Below are positions 1 through 7,202 of a stretch of 20,888 nt of DNA, piece by piece (the first letter of the stretch is position 1; every line of letters starts with the position of its first letter). Position numbers and translations under genes: made by a program. The notes below the pieces were generated by a model. It was not told the origin of the DNA. It worked only from the letters and a program-made list of their open reading frames with translations, and made no database searches. Source of the DNA: an uncultured Oscillospiraceae bacterium (GTDB taxonomy: Bacteria > Bacillota > Clostridia > Oscillospirales > Oscillospiraceae); the NCBI GenBank assembly GCA_910577805.1, contig CAJTOE010000024.1, positions 1 to 20,888 of the forward strand, in the 5' to 3' direction.

Positions 1-895
1 CGAAGCCGCTGGAGCTGCCGCCGCTAAAGCCTCCAAACCCGCCGCCGGAGCCGCCGAACCCGCCGGGGCCTCTGGGGCCGGGACCGCCAGGCCCTCTGGG
101 AGGGGGAGGCGGAGGAGGCGGGGGCTGATGCCAGTGCCGGCGGTACCAGCCGGAGCGGGGGCCGTGCCAGAAGAAGATAGGCCGGAACATCACCGGGGGA
201 TTGGGCACGCCGTAATAACGGGTGCGGTAGGTGTTGTAACGGGTCCGGTCGATGGCGGACAGCACCACCACCAGCAGGATGGCGATGACCGCCAGCACAG
301 CGATGCCGCCGGTCCGGCTGGACTGAGCGTAGGAGCCATAGGAGCTGCTCTCCGCGTTGCCCAGGCCGAAGTTCTCCTTATAAACCTCGTCCAGCGCCTC
401 GTAGAAGGCCAGGATCGTCCGGTCGTTCAAGTCGCCGGACAGGATGTCCTCCAGGTCGGAGACCACCCGGTTGGTCAGGATCGTGGCGAAATCGTTGCCG
501 GGGACGATGAAATAGTCCTGGTTCTGGACCGAAATTGCCAAAATAGCATCCCCCTCGCCCAGGCCCATGTCCAGAGCCTGGTCCCAGGCAAAGGTCTCGG
601 TGTCGGTGACCTTGGAGTCTGTCGTGACCAGGGCCACCACGCTCTCATAGCGGTAATTCCAGTTGGCGTTATAAAAATGAATCCGCTGCTTCGCGTCGGA
701 GGACAGAACGCCGCCATCGTCCCAGAGAAACTTTTCAACGCTCTTTGTGGACAGGCTTTCGTCCAGGTCATAGTTTAAACCGGGGGCGGGGACCGCATCG
801 GGCATTCTGCCTCTCACCTGCCCGATGCCGATGGCGGCAACGGCCATCAGGACGGCCAGGGTGACGGCCACCCAGCGTTTTTGAAGAAATTTCAT
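1..895 (-). CDS. TPM-domain membrane protein, C-terminus cut by window edge
   Basis: Reading from ATG at 895 down to base 1 stays open for 298 codons without a stop, so the 3' end lies outside the window. The start has a MKFLQKR positive N-terminus and a hydrophobic segment (about residues 8-25), a signal peptide or anchor. Residues about 45-175 look like a TPM domain (TPM_phosphatase/YgcG-type): the FLWDDGGVLS entry, the VVALVTTDS strand and the GLGEGDAILAIS stretch fit that family. A second membrane helix follows at about 196-214, then a Tyr/Arg-rich segment, a run of nine prolines and a Gly/Phe/Ser-rich tail, common at the end of such proteins. It starts four bases after the telA stop, with GAGAGG as ribosome site, so it is translationally linked to telA. 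A phosphatase role is known for only some TPM proteins; here the function is inferred only as envelope-associated. Confidence 0.85.
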   Translation of the reverse strand, partial: MKFLQKRWVAVTLAVLMAVAAIGIGQVRGRMPDAVPAPGLNYDLDESLSTKSVEKFLWDDGGVLSSDAKQRIHFYNANWNYRYESVVALVTTDSKVTDTETFAWDQALDMGLGEGDAILAISVQNQDYFIVPGNDFATILTNRVVSDLEDILSGDLNDRTILAFYEALDEVYKENFGLGNAESSSYGSYAQSSRTGGIAVLAVIAILLVVVLSAIDRTRYNTYRTRYYGVPNPPVMFRPIFFWHGPRSGWYRRHWHQPPPPPPPPPRGPGGPGPRGPGGFGGSGGGFGGFSGGSSSGF

Positions 896-899
896 ATAC

Positions 900-2117
900 T
901 CAGCCTCTCAGCTCTAACAGCTTCTGTTTCAGCTCTCCTTCGATACGGCCCAGCTCCGCTTCGGCCTCCTTCCGCTTCTGCGCACCCTCGGTCTGTATCT
1001 TCATCACCTCGTCCAGGGTGGAGATCAGCTGGGTATTGGTGTGCTGGAGGGTTTCGATCGACACCACGCTCCGCTCCGCCTCACGGGCGGTTTCGATGGT
1101 GCCCATTTTCAGCATATCCGCGTTCTTTTGCAGGAGCTGGTTGGTCATATTGGTCACGGCGGTCTGGGCGGCGGTGGCCTGACGGCTGTGCTCCAGCCCC
1201 AGGGACAGCACCATCTGGCTTTTCCACAGCGGGATCGTGTTCACCAGGGAGGACTGGATTTTTTCCAGCATCAGCGTGTCGTTGTTTTGCAGCAGGCGGG
1301 TCTGGGGCCCCATCTGAATGGAGATCATGCGGGTCAGCTCCAGGTCGTGGAGCTTCTTCTCGAACCGGCTGCACAGGTTAGCAAAATCGTTATAGGCCTG
1401 GGCGTCCTCCTGGGCCCCGGAGGTTTGGGCCTTTTTGCGCAGCTCCTCCAGATCGTTGGCCCGCAGGTACTCCAGCCGCTTTTTGCCCGCCAGGATATAC
1501 ATGGTCAGCTCTTTATAGTACTTGGTGTTCAGCTCGTACATCTGGTCCAGCATGGCGATGTCCTTCATCAGCACCACCTGATGGTTCTCCAGCACGCCCA
1601 CGATTTTATCCACATTGGCCTCCGCCTTGGAGTAGCTGGCTTTCATGGCCTCCAGCTCGTTGCGCTTTTTCTGGAAAAACCCGGCGATGCCCTTTTTCTC
1701 CGGCTGGCCGAAGGTTTTCAGCTCCACCACCAGGGAGCTGAGGGCGTCGCCCACCTCGCCCAAATCCTTTGTCTTGACGCTGCTCAGGGCGTTTTCGGAG
1801 AAGGCCGCGATGTTTTTCTGCGCCGCCGCGCCGTATTGCAGGACCACGGTGGAGTCGGAGATGTCGATCTTTTGGGAAAACTCGTCCACCATTTTCCGCT
1901 CCGCCTCGGACAGCATGGATTCATCCAGCTTTACGGCGTTTGCGTCCCGGTCCTTCTGGGCCTGGAGCTGGGCCGTCTCCGCATTTGCCGCGGGCTGGGG
2001 CTGGGCCTCCGGCTCCGGCTGAAGCGTGAGGGTGGGGGCTTCCGGGACGGCCTGGGCGGCGGCTCCGCCGTCCAAGGTCAGGGTCAGTTCCGGGGTCGTG
2101 TTCAGGTTATCGCTCAT
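900..2117 (-). CDS. telA: TelA-family (toxic anion resistance) protein
   Basis: A 405-aa protein of the TelA/YaaN/YceH family (PF05816). The N-terminal 55 residues are a Pro/Glu/Ala-rich linker with repeated LTLTL motifs. The conserved body runs from about residue 60 to the end and is almost entirely helical, with the family signature around FEKKLHDLELTRMISIQMGP, the QNNDTLMLEKIQSSL stretch and the IPLWKSQMVLSLGLE block. No signal peptide or membrane helix is visible, so it is probably cytoplasmic. Family members are linked to tellurite, nisin or cell-wall-stress resistance, but the biochemical role is unknown. The ATG at 2117 overlaps the stop of the upstream membrane-protein gene (ATGA), which implies translational coupling. 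Co-occurrence with XpaC matches the known yaaN-xpaC pairing of Bacillus. The family is certain; the actual ligand or stress cannot be read here. Confidence 0.93.
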   Translation of the reverse strand: MSDNLNTTPELTLTLDGGAAAQAVPEAPTLTLQPEPEAQPQPAANAETAQLQAQKDRDANAVKLDESMLSEAERKMVDEFSQKIDISDSTVVLQYGAAAQKNIAAFSENALSSVKTKDLGEVGDALSSLVVELKTFGQPEKKGIAGFFQKKRNELEAMKASYSKAEANVDKIVGVLENHQVVLMKDIAMLDQMYELNTKYYKELTMYILAGKKRLEYLRANDLEELRKKAQTSGAQEDAQAYNDFANLCSRFEKKLHDLELTRMISIQMGPQTRLLQNNDTLMLEKIQSSLVNTIPLWKSQMVLSLGLEHSRQATAAQTAVTNMTNQLLQKNADMLKMGTIETAREAERSVVSIETLQHTNTQLISTLDEVMKIQTEGAQKRKEAEAELGRIEGELKQKLLELRG

Positions 2118-2563
2118 ATAGAATTATCCTCCATTCTTTTTTGGGTCTTGCAATACTTATACCAGGTATATATGGTCACGCCCGCGAACGCAAACAGCAT
2201 CAGGAAGTAAAAACCGTTTGCGGTGGGCAGGGGCAGAAAGAGGGGCAGGCAGGCCCAGGCCAGCAGCATCACCGTGAGAAGTCCTCCCAGGATCGCACTC
2301 CATTTTGCCTGGCGTAAATCATACTTCATTACGGCAAAGGCAAACAGAAACAAGATACACAAAAGTCCGCCCATGACCCAGCGGTATGCGTGACCGGAAA
2401 ACGCGTCCTGCAATCCCGCCGGGCTGAATATTCCGCTTTCCACACAAAACTGGTATTGCTGGTATTCCCGGACGTCTACCCAGATCATAAACAGCTGAAA
2501 GACCGCCAATGCGAGATAAACCCATCGGACCCAATAGGGTGTTTGCTTCGGATTGGTTTTCAT
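2114..2563 (-). CDS. Small four-helix membrane protein in the xpaC-telA operon
   Basis: A 149-aa protein that I do not recognise as a named family. Four hydrophobic segments are visible at about residues 13-29, 62-82, 88-112 and 117-135, separated by short polar loops, with a basic Lys/Arg-rich C-terminal tail (YKYCKTQKRMEDN). It is therefore an integral membrane protein with no obvious catalytic motif. The gene lies 18 bases after xpaC, with a GAAAGGAGCGTGCC ribosome site before ATG 2563, and its stop overlaps the telA start by four bases. This position suggests a membrane partner for the TelA/XpaC proteins, but that is context only. Confidence 0.82.
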   Translation of the reverse strand: MKTNPKQTPYWVRWVYLALAVFQLFMIWVDVREYQQYQFCVESGIFSPAGLQDAFSGHAYRWVMGGLLCILFLFAFAVMKYDLRQAKWSAILGGLLTVMLLAWACLPLFLPLPTANGFYFLMLFAFAGVTIYTWYKYCKTQKRMEDNSI

Positions 2564-2581
2564 GGCACGCTCCTTTCTTCA

Positions 2582-3259
2582 TTACAGCTCCAGCGTAATA
2601 CCGTCCTTTCCGTCGGAGCCGCTCAGTCCCTCCTGCTGGAGCATCTGCTCCATGACGGTGATGTCAGTGGAAATGTCCAGCGCCTCCTCACCGTACAGCG
2701 CGTCAAGCTGCTTGTCGTAGGCGGTGACGATGGTGTCCATCATGGCCTCGATTTTCTGCTTGGTGGTGGAGATATTCTCTCCATCCACCCCGGCGGAGCC
2801 CATCCGGTCGTAGGAGTTCAAAATCTTCAGGGTAGTGGGCAGATAGTAGCTCATAAATTTCCGAATCTGGGGCAGCTTTTTCGGCTCGGCCACCACCAGG
2901 TCGATGATCTTCCGGGTGACCGCCTCCAGGTGGTCGATCTGCCGGGAGAGCTTCGCATCCTCAATGGCGTCGTTGAGCCGCCGCATCTCGGACACCGCCC
3001 GGTCCCGCTCCTTCACCAGCGCGTCGATTTCCGGGTTGCCGGTGGTCTTGGGCTTTTCCGGCTCCTTCGGCTTGGGGTCGGGGACCTCATAGGTCTTATC
3101 CGGAAAAACCGCCCGTCCCGCAATCAGCACTCCTATGGAAACCGCCCCGCAGAGCAGATAATCCCAGACCTGGTGCAGCGAGAAGAACAGGGCGAAAATC
3201 AGCCACACCGCTCCTGCCAGGTAGATGGGTGCCACTGAACGCTTTACTTGCTTGGCCAT
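2582..3259 (-). CDS. xpaC: XpaC-family protein (5-bromo-4-chloroindolyl phosphate hydrolysis family)
   Basis: A 225-aa protein matching the XpaC family (PF10112). Two N-terminal membrane segments (about residues 10-30 and 35-52) are followed by a Pro/Lys-rich linker (PDPKPKEPEKPK) and a long helical domain. The conserved core includes the KFMSYYLPTTLKILNSYD block, the most recognisable part of the family, and a final helix ending LDALYGEEALDISTDI. The family name comes from a hydrolysis phenotype in Bacillus; the enzymatic activity is not well established. It is the first gene of a four-gene minus-strand operon (xpaC, membrane protein, telA, TPM protein) behind a strong promoter at 3295-3324. 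The ribosome site GGGAGG sits 7 bases before ATG 3259. Pairing with telA is widespread in Firmicutes. Confidence 0.92.
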   Translation of the reverse strand: MAKQVKRSVAPIYLAGAVWLIFALFFSLHQVWDYLLCGAVSIGVLIAGRAVFPDKTYEVPDPKPKEPEKPKTTGNPEIDALVKERDRAVSEMRRLNDAIEDAKLSRQIDHLEAVTRKIIDLVVAEPKKLPQIRKFMSYYLPTTLKILNSYDRMGSAGVDGENISTTKQKIEAMMDTIVTAYDKQLDALYGEEALDISTDITVMEQMLQQEGLSGSDGKDGITLEL

Positions 3260-3294
3260 ACTTGTCCTCCCAATTTCAAGAGATTCTTAAAACT

Positions 3295-3324
3295 ATTGTA
3301 CTCCGTGTATATACCCAGTGTCAA
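3295..3324 (-). promoter_or_regulatory. Sigma-A promoter of the xpaC-telA-TPM operon
   Basis: On the minus strand TTGACA (3324-3319), an 18-base spacer and TACAAT (3300-3295) lie about 36 bases before the xpaC start codon. The -35 is a perfect consensus and the -10 differs by one base. Confidence 0.8.
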
Positions 3325-3325
3325 G

Positions 3326-3478
3326 AGCGGGGACGAAATATGAAAATTCTCTAAAGTTTCCCCAAATCCCTTGCATTTTTCCGAAAACAAGCTATCCTTG
3401 TAAACAGCGCATGAAAAAGAGGTTTTCAGTCGTGAGGTTGCGGAGCCTTTTGGGTTTTCACCCTCATCCGTCCCCGCT
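3326..3478. repeat. Possible degenerate palindromic element upstream of the first LTA-synthase gene
   Basis: AGCGGGGACG (3326-3335) and its exact reverse complement CGTCCCCGCT (3469-3478) bracket this stretch. The right end also carries TTCACCCTCATCCGTC (3457-3472), identical to part of the left arm of the palindromic repeat at 13072-13255. It looks like a decayed relative of that repeat family. No coding sequence is apparent inside. Confidence 0.45.
3371..3398 (+). promoter_or_regulatory. Candidate promoter of the LTA synthase-sigma-alr run
   Basis: TTGCAT (3371-3376), a 16-base spacer and TATCCT (3393-3398) form the best plus-strand sigma-A-like candidate before the gene starting at 3519. 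It would give a leader of about 115 bases. Both hexamers deviate from consensus, so this is a moderate call. Confidence 0.45.
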
Positions 3479-3518
3479 AACTTCCCGAATAGCACACAAA
3501 AGAGGAGCCGCATTACTT

Positions 3519-5363
3519 ATGAAAGCACTTTTATATGGAGATACCTTCCCCCGTCTGGCGGCGGACATGCACCGCAGCCCCGGAAAATGGCTGGCCCGCC
3601 TGGTTTTTCTGCTGGGACCCTGGGCCTCCTTCTGGATGGTGGAGGTTTTAAACCAAAACGACGTATTCGACGATCTGTACCCCTGGCAGGTTTTGATGAA
3701 CCTGATTTGGTACTACATTCTGTATATTCTCCTGCGTTTGATTCTGGGCCGTATTCGCCGGGCGGCGGCGGCAGGAAGCATTCTCTGCTTCGCCATAGGG
3801 CTTTTGAACCACTACATTCTCCGGTTCCGGGGCCGAATCCTGTTCCCGGCGGACATCCCCGGCTGGCGTACTGCCGCCAACGTAGCCGGGGGCTTCGATT
3901 TCTCGTTCGACGATTACATCCGCCAGGGCTTGATCCTGCTGGTCTGCTACCTGTTTCTGGTATGGATGTGCCCCGCCCAGCCCCGGCGGGCCAAGTGCAA
4001 GCCCATTGTGGTACTGCTCTGCCTGCTGTCCTGCTTTTCCTACTGCTATGTGTTTTTCGGCACCGCTATGCTTCCGGGCCTGGGGATATACACCCAGCAG
4101 TGGGTCACTCAGGCCAACGGTTTTCTGCTCAACTTCACCGTCGCCCTGCGGTACAGCCGGGTGGACAAGCCCGACGACTACAGCCACGCCCAGGTCCTGG
4201 AGCTGATGGAGCAGTACCCCGGCTCGGCGGGGGACGAGAGCCGTCAGCCCACCAATCTGATCGTCATTATGAACGAGTCCTTTGCGGACCTGACCCTCTT
4301 CGACACCCTGGACGTGGACCAGGACCCCACCCCGTTCCTGCGGACGCTGAACGAAAACACGGTCAAGGGCTGGATGTACTCCCCCGTCACCGGCGGCGGC
4401 ACCGCCAGCGTGGAATTCGAGTACCTGACCGGATTTTCTACTATTTTCCAGCCGCCCCATACCGTGGCCTACCAGCTCTACGTGGAGGAAAACATGCCCT
4501 CCCTGGCGGCGCTGTCCCGCGCCTGCGGCTACGACACCACCGCGTTCCACCCCTATAAATCCTCCGGCTGGAACCGGCCCGTGGCCTACGATTATCTGGG
4601 CTTTGACCACCAGCTCTACGAGGAGGACGTAAAAGACCCCTGGCGCATCCGGAGCTATGTGTCCGACCTGTCGGACTATGAGCGCATTTACCAGGTGACC
4701 GAGGAGGCCAACGCCCAGGGCCTGCCCGCGTTTGTTTTTAACGTGACCATGCAGAACCACAGCGGCTACAGCCAGGGCTGGAAGAACCTGGAACGTTCTG
4801 TCCGGCTCAACGGCAGCCAGCGTCTGGCCGACCCCACCGCCGAACAGTATCTTGCCCTGGCCCACGAGAGCGACAAGGCCCTGGAACAGCTCATTGCGCA
4901 TTACAGCCAGGTCGAGGAACCCACGATGATCGTCCTGTTCGGCGACCACCAGCCGCCCCTGAAAAACGCCTTTTATGAGGAGCTTTATGGAAAACCCCTG
5001 GCGGACCGGACCACGCAGGAGGTTTTGCAGCAATACGCCGTCCCCTTCTTCATCTGGACCAACTACGAGACAGAGGCCCAGGATGACCTGATACTCAGCC
5101 CCAACTTCCTGGGCACCCTCACCGCCCAGCTTGCGGGCCTGCCCCGGACGGGCTATATGGATTTTCTCTCCGACCTCTATCAGGCATTGCCCGTCATCAC
5201 CCCGGTGGGGTGCATCGCGGCGGACGGGACCTATTACAAGCGCGACGAGCTGCCCTCTGACCTGGCGAAGCTCCTGCACGACTATGAAGTACTGAACTAC
5301 TGCGGCATGGTGGACCTGTTCGACGAGGCCCGGCCCATGTTCTGCCTGGAGGAGGAGCCGTGA
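3519..5363 (+). CDS. LTA synthase family membrane sulfatase (first paralogue)
   Basis: A 614-aa polytopic membrane protein with a C-terminal extracellular alkaline-phosphatase/sulfatase-fold domain of the lipoteichoic acid synthase type. Membrane segments lie at about residues 27-44, 57-78, 85-100, 135-151 and 160-182. The catalytic domain follows from about 245: metal ligand E253 in IVIMNESFAD, probable nucleophile T295 in GGGTASVEFE, H414 in MQNHSG, and D476/H477 in LFGDHQPP. LtaS enzymes transfer glycerol phosphate from phosphatidylglycerol to a growing polymer outside the membrane; here the exact polymer is unknown. I chose ATG 3519 because GAGGAG precedes it at a good distance and the hydrophobic protein begins there; an upstream in-frame start adds 67 non-family residues. 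Its stop overlaps the sigma-factor start (TGATG). Confidence 0.92.
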   Translation: MKALLYGDTFPRLAADMHRSPGKWLARLVFLLGPWASFWMVEVLNQNDVFDDLYPWQVLMNLIWYYILYILLRLILGRIRRAAAAGSILCFAIGLLNHYILRFRGRILFPADIPGWRTAANVAGGFDFSFDDYIRQGLILLVCYLFLVWMCPAQPRRAKCKPIVVLLCLLSCFSYCYVFFGTAMLPGLGIYTQQWVTQANGFLLNFTVALRYSRVDKPDDYSHAQVLELMEQYPGSAGDESRQPTNLIVIMNESFADLTLFDTLDVDQDPTPFLRTLNENTVKGWMYSPVTGGGTASVEFEYLTGFSTIFQPPHTVAYQLYVEENMPSLAALSRACGYDTTAFHPYKSSGWNRPVAYDYLGFDHQLYEEDVKDPWRIRSYVSDLSDYERIYQVTEEANAQGLPAFVFNVTMQNHSGYSQGWKNLERSVRLNGSQRLADPTAEQYLALAHESDKALEQLIAHYSQVEEPTMIVLFGDHQPPLKNAFYEELYGKPLADRTTQEVLQQYAVPFFIWTNYETEAQDDLILSPNFLGTLTAQLAGLPRTGYMDFLSDLYQALPVITPVGCIAADGTYYKRDELPSDLAKLLHDYEVLNYCGMVDLFDEARPMFCLEEEP

Positions 5364-5890
5364 TGTGGGAGGACTGCGCGATTGTCGAGCTGTACTGGAA
5401 CCGGGACCAAACGGCCATCCTGCGCTCGCAGGAGAAATACGGTCCCCAGTGCCATACGCTGGCCCATAACATTCTGCACAGCCGGGAGGACGCGGAGGAG
5501 TGCGTCAACGACACCTGGCTGAAGGCCTGGACCACCATGCCCCAGAACCGGCCGGACCATCTGGGGGCCTATCTGGGCCGCATCGTGCGTAATCTGGCCC
5601 TGGACCGCTGGCGCAGAGGCCGTGCCCAGAAGCGGGGCGCGGGCCTGGACGCCATGCTGGCGGAGCTGGACGAGTGCATCCCCGCAAAAGAGACCACCGA
5701 GGAACAGGTGGAGGCCCGTGAGCTGACGCGGCTCCTGGAGCGCTGGCTGGACAGCCTTCCCCAGGAGGACCGGGTGCTGTTCGTCCGCCGCTACTGGTAC
5801 GGGGAACCGGCGGGAAAGCACGTCAAGCGTCTTTGGCGGCTGCGTCAAAAGCTGAAAGCATATCTGGAACTGGAGGGAGTGCCGCTGTGA
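5363..5890 (+). CDS. ECF-like sigma-70 family factor with shortened region 4
   Basis: A 175-aa sigma-70-family protein. Region 2 is intact (about residues 12-88): HNILHSREDAEECVNDTWLKAW and GAYLGRIVRNLALDRWRR are classic core-binding and -10-recognition blocks. Region 4 starts normally at SLPQEDRVLFVRRYWYGE (131-148) but then jumps via PAGKHV to KRLWRLRQKLKAYLE. Compared with relatives, about 11 residues are absent, covering the first helix and turn of the DNA-binding helix-turn-helix, while the reading frame is kept. ATG 5363 overlaps the preceding stop, and GGAGGAGG at 5349-5356 is the ribosome site; a GTG at 5360 is an alternative adding one residue. The stop overlaps the GTG of the next gene. 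Function as a sigma factor is likely for region 2, doubtful for -35 recognition. Confidence 0.88.
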   Translation: MWEDCAIVELYWNRDQTAILRSQEKYGPQCHTLAHNILHSREDAEECVNDTWLKAWTTMPQNRPDHLGAYLGRIVRNLALDRWRRGRAQKRGAGLDAMLAELDECIPAKETTEEQVEARELTRLLERWLDSLPQEDRVLFVRRYWYGEPAGKHVKRLWRLRQKLKAYLELEGVPL

Positions 5891-6342
5891 ATCCGGAGCA
5901 TCTCTATGAAAGCATCACCGGCCTGGACGACCGTTTTATTTTGGAGGCCCAGTCCAATAAGCCCCGCCTTGACCAAAGGAAAATCTGGGCCGGGCTGGCG
6001 GCGGCGCTGGTGCTGGCGGTTGGACTGAGCTGGCCTGCCTGGCGCAGCCTCTCTTCCTCCGGCGGAAGCTCCGCCCCATCCGGTGAGCCTTCCGCCCCAG
6101 CCGGGTCTGCCCCCGCCGACCCCTCCGGGTCCTTCGGGGGTATGGCGCCAGGGGAAGAGAGCATCACTGTGGAGCTGGTCGATGGAGAGGGCATTGAAGT
6201 CCAGCTCCTGGACGATTCGGTGCTGCTGACCAACTCCACGGACGCCGGCTGGACCGGTATGGTCCGCATCCTGGACCATGAATTTGAAGTGACTATCCCC
6301 GCCGGGGAGACGGTCTTACTGGATTTGGAGGACCTGCCATGA
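5887..6342 (+). CDS. Putative single-pass membrane anti-sigma partner
   Basis: A 151-aa protein starting at GTG 5887, overlapping the sigma-factor stop (GTGA), with GGAGGG ten bases upstream. The cytoplasmic N-terminus (NPEHLYESITGLDDRFILEA) resembles the short sigma-binding segment found in proteins encoded after such sigma factors in Clostridia. One membrane helix lies at about residues 34-50. An extracellular Ser/Pro/Gly-rich linker (about 55-95) is followed by a small beta-rich domain (about 96-151: SITVELVDGEGIEVQLLDDS, FEVTIPAGETVLLDLE). No zinc-binding ZAS motif is present. The anti-sigma role is inferred from topology and gene order; it could instead be a sensor protein without direct sigma binding. 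Its stop overlaps the nnrD start. Confidence 0.75.
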   Translation: MNPEHLYESITGLDDRFILEAQSNKPRLDQRKIWAGLAAALVLAVGLSWPAWRSLSSSGGSSAPSGEPSAPAGSAPADPSGSFGGMAPGEESITVELVDGEGIEVQLLDDSVLLTNSTDAGWTGMVRILDHEFEVTIPAGETVLLDLEDLP

Positions 6343-7181
6343 GAGAATATACAGTCCAATACGAAAACTGCATCCTGCCCCGGCGGCGGCGCAGCAGCCA
6401 CAAGGGCGATTACGGACGGCTGCTCCTGGTTGGCGGGAGCGTGGGCTATACCGGCGCGCCGGTGCTGGCGGCGGAGGCCGCATTACGCACAGGCGCGGGG
6501 CTGGTGTTCGTGGGGGTGCCGGAGCGCGTCTACCCCATTGTGGCGCAGAAATGCACCTGCTCCATGCCTTTCCCTCTGCCGGCGGACTTGGGCGAGCTGG
6601 AAAAAAAGGCCGCAGGCTGTGACGCATTGCTGCTCGGCCCCGGCCTGGGGCTGGGGGAGGAGGCCCGGCAGCTTGTCCTGCGGCTGTCCGCCAGCTACCC
6701 GGGTCCCCTGGTGCTGGACGCGGATGGCATAAACGCCCTGGCGGGGCATATAGATAGTTTGGACAGGAGGCAAGCCCCCACGGTGCTGACCCCCCATGAG
6801 GGGGAGTTCGCCCGGCTGACCGGCTGTCCCCTGCCTCTGGAAAAGCGGAGAGAAGTTGCCCGGAGCTTCGCCCGGACCCACCGGTGCGTGCTGGTGCTGA
6901 AGGGGCACCGGACCGTCACCGCCCTGCCCAGCGGAGACATTTTTGTCAACACCACGGGCAATCCGGGGATGGCCACCGGCGGCAGCGGCGACGTGCTGGC
7001 GGGAATGCTCGCCGCCCTGCTGGGCCAGGGCTTCGAGCTGGGACGGGCCGCGTATACCGCGGTGTGTCTCCACGGCCGGGCGGGGGACCTGGCGGCGGAA
7101 CAGCTTGGCGAGTACGCCATGACCGCCCAGGACCTGCTGCACTTTCTGCCCCAGGCGGTCAAGGAGGCGGAAATGTCCTGA
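6339..7181 (+). CDS. nnrD: ADP-dependent NAD(P)H-hydrate dehydratase
   Basis: A 280-aa enzyme of the YjeF C-terminal/NnrD family, which repairs damaged hydrated NAD(P)H using ADP in the cytoplasm. Visible family features: KGDYGRLLLVGGSVGYTGA (22-40), APVLAAEAALRTGAGLV, LGPGLG (99-104), VLDADGIN (125-132), LTPHEGEFARL (150-160), VLKGH (186-190), and the nucleotide/catalytic motif GNPGMATGGSGDVLAGM (207-223) with the catalytic Asp at 218. It is a stand-alone dehydratase; no epimerase (NnrE) domain is fused or adjacent. ATG 6339 overlaps the preceding stop (ATGA), so it is coupled to the sigma/anti-sigma pair. nnrD upstream of a lipoprotein and alr is a recurrent Firmicutes order. Confidence 0.95.
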   Translation: MREYTVQYENCILPRRRRSSHKGDYGRLLLVGGSVGYTGAPVLAAEAALRTGAGLVFVGVPERVYPIVAQKCTCSMPFPLPADLGELEKKAAGCDALLLGPGLGLGEEARQLVLRLSASYPGPLVLDADGINALAGHIDSLDRRQAPTVLTPHEGEFARLTGCPLPLEKRREVARSFARTHRCVLVLKGHRTVTALPSGDIFVNTTGNPGMATGGSGDVLAGMLAALLGQGFELGRAAYTAVCLHGRAGDLAAEQLGEYAMTAQDLLHFLPQAVKEAEMS

Positions 7182-7202
7182 CAACAGAAAGGAGGAAGCC
7201 CT

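Noticed and set aside
1..127. GC-rich simple repeat at the left edge suspected as a separate repeat element
   Set aside because: It is the in-frame Pro- and Gly-rich tail of the TPM-domain protein.
3318..3518. Upstream extension of the first LTA-synthase gene
   Set aside because: The extra 67 residues cover a promoter candidate and repeat sequence, and a good ribosome site lies just before ATG 3519.
3648..5279. 543-codon open frame on the minus strand
   Set aside because: It lies antisense to the LTA-synthase gene, has low-complexity Gly/Val/Gln-rich composition and no family features; a GC-rich codon shadow.
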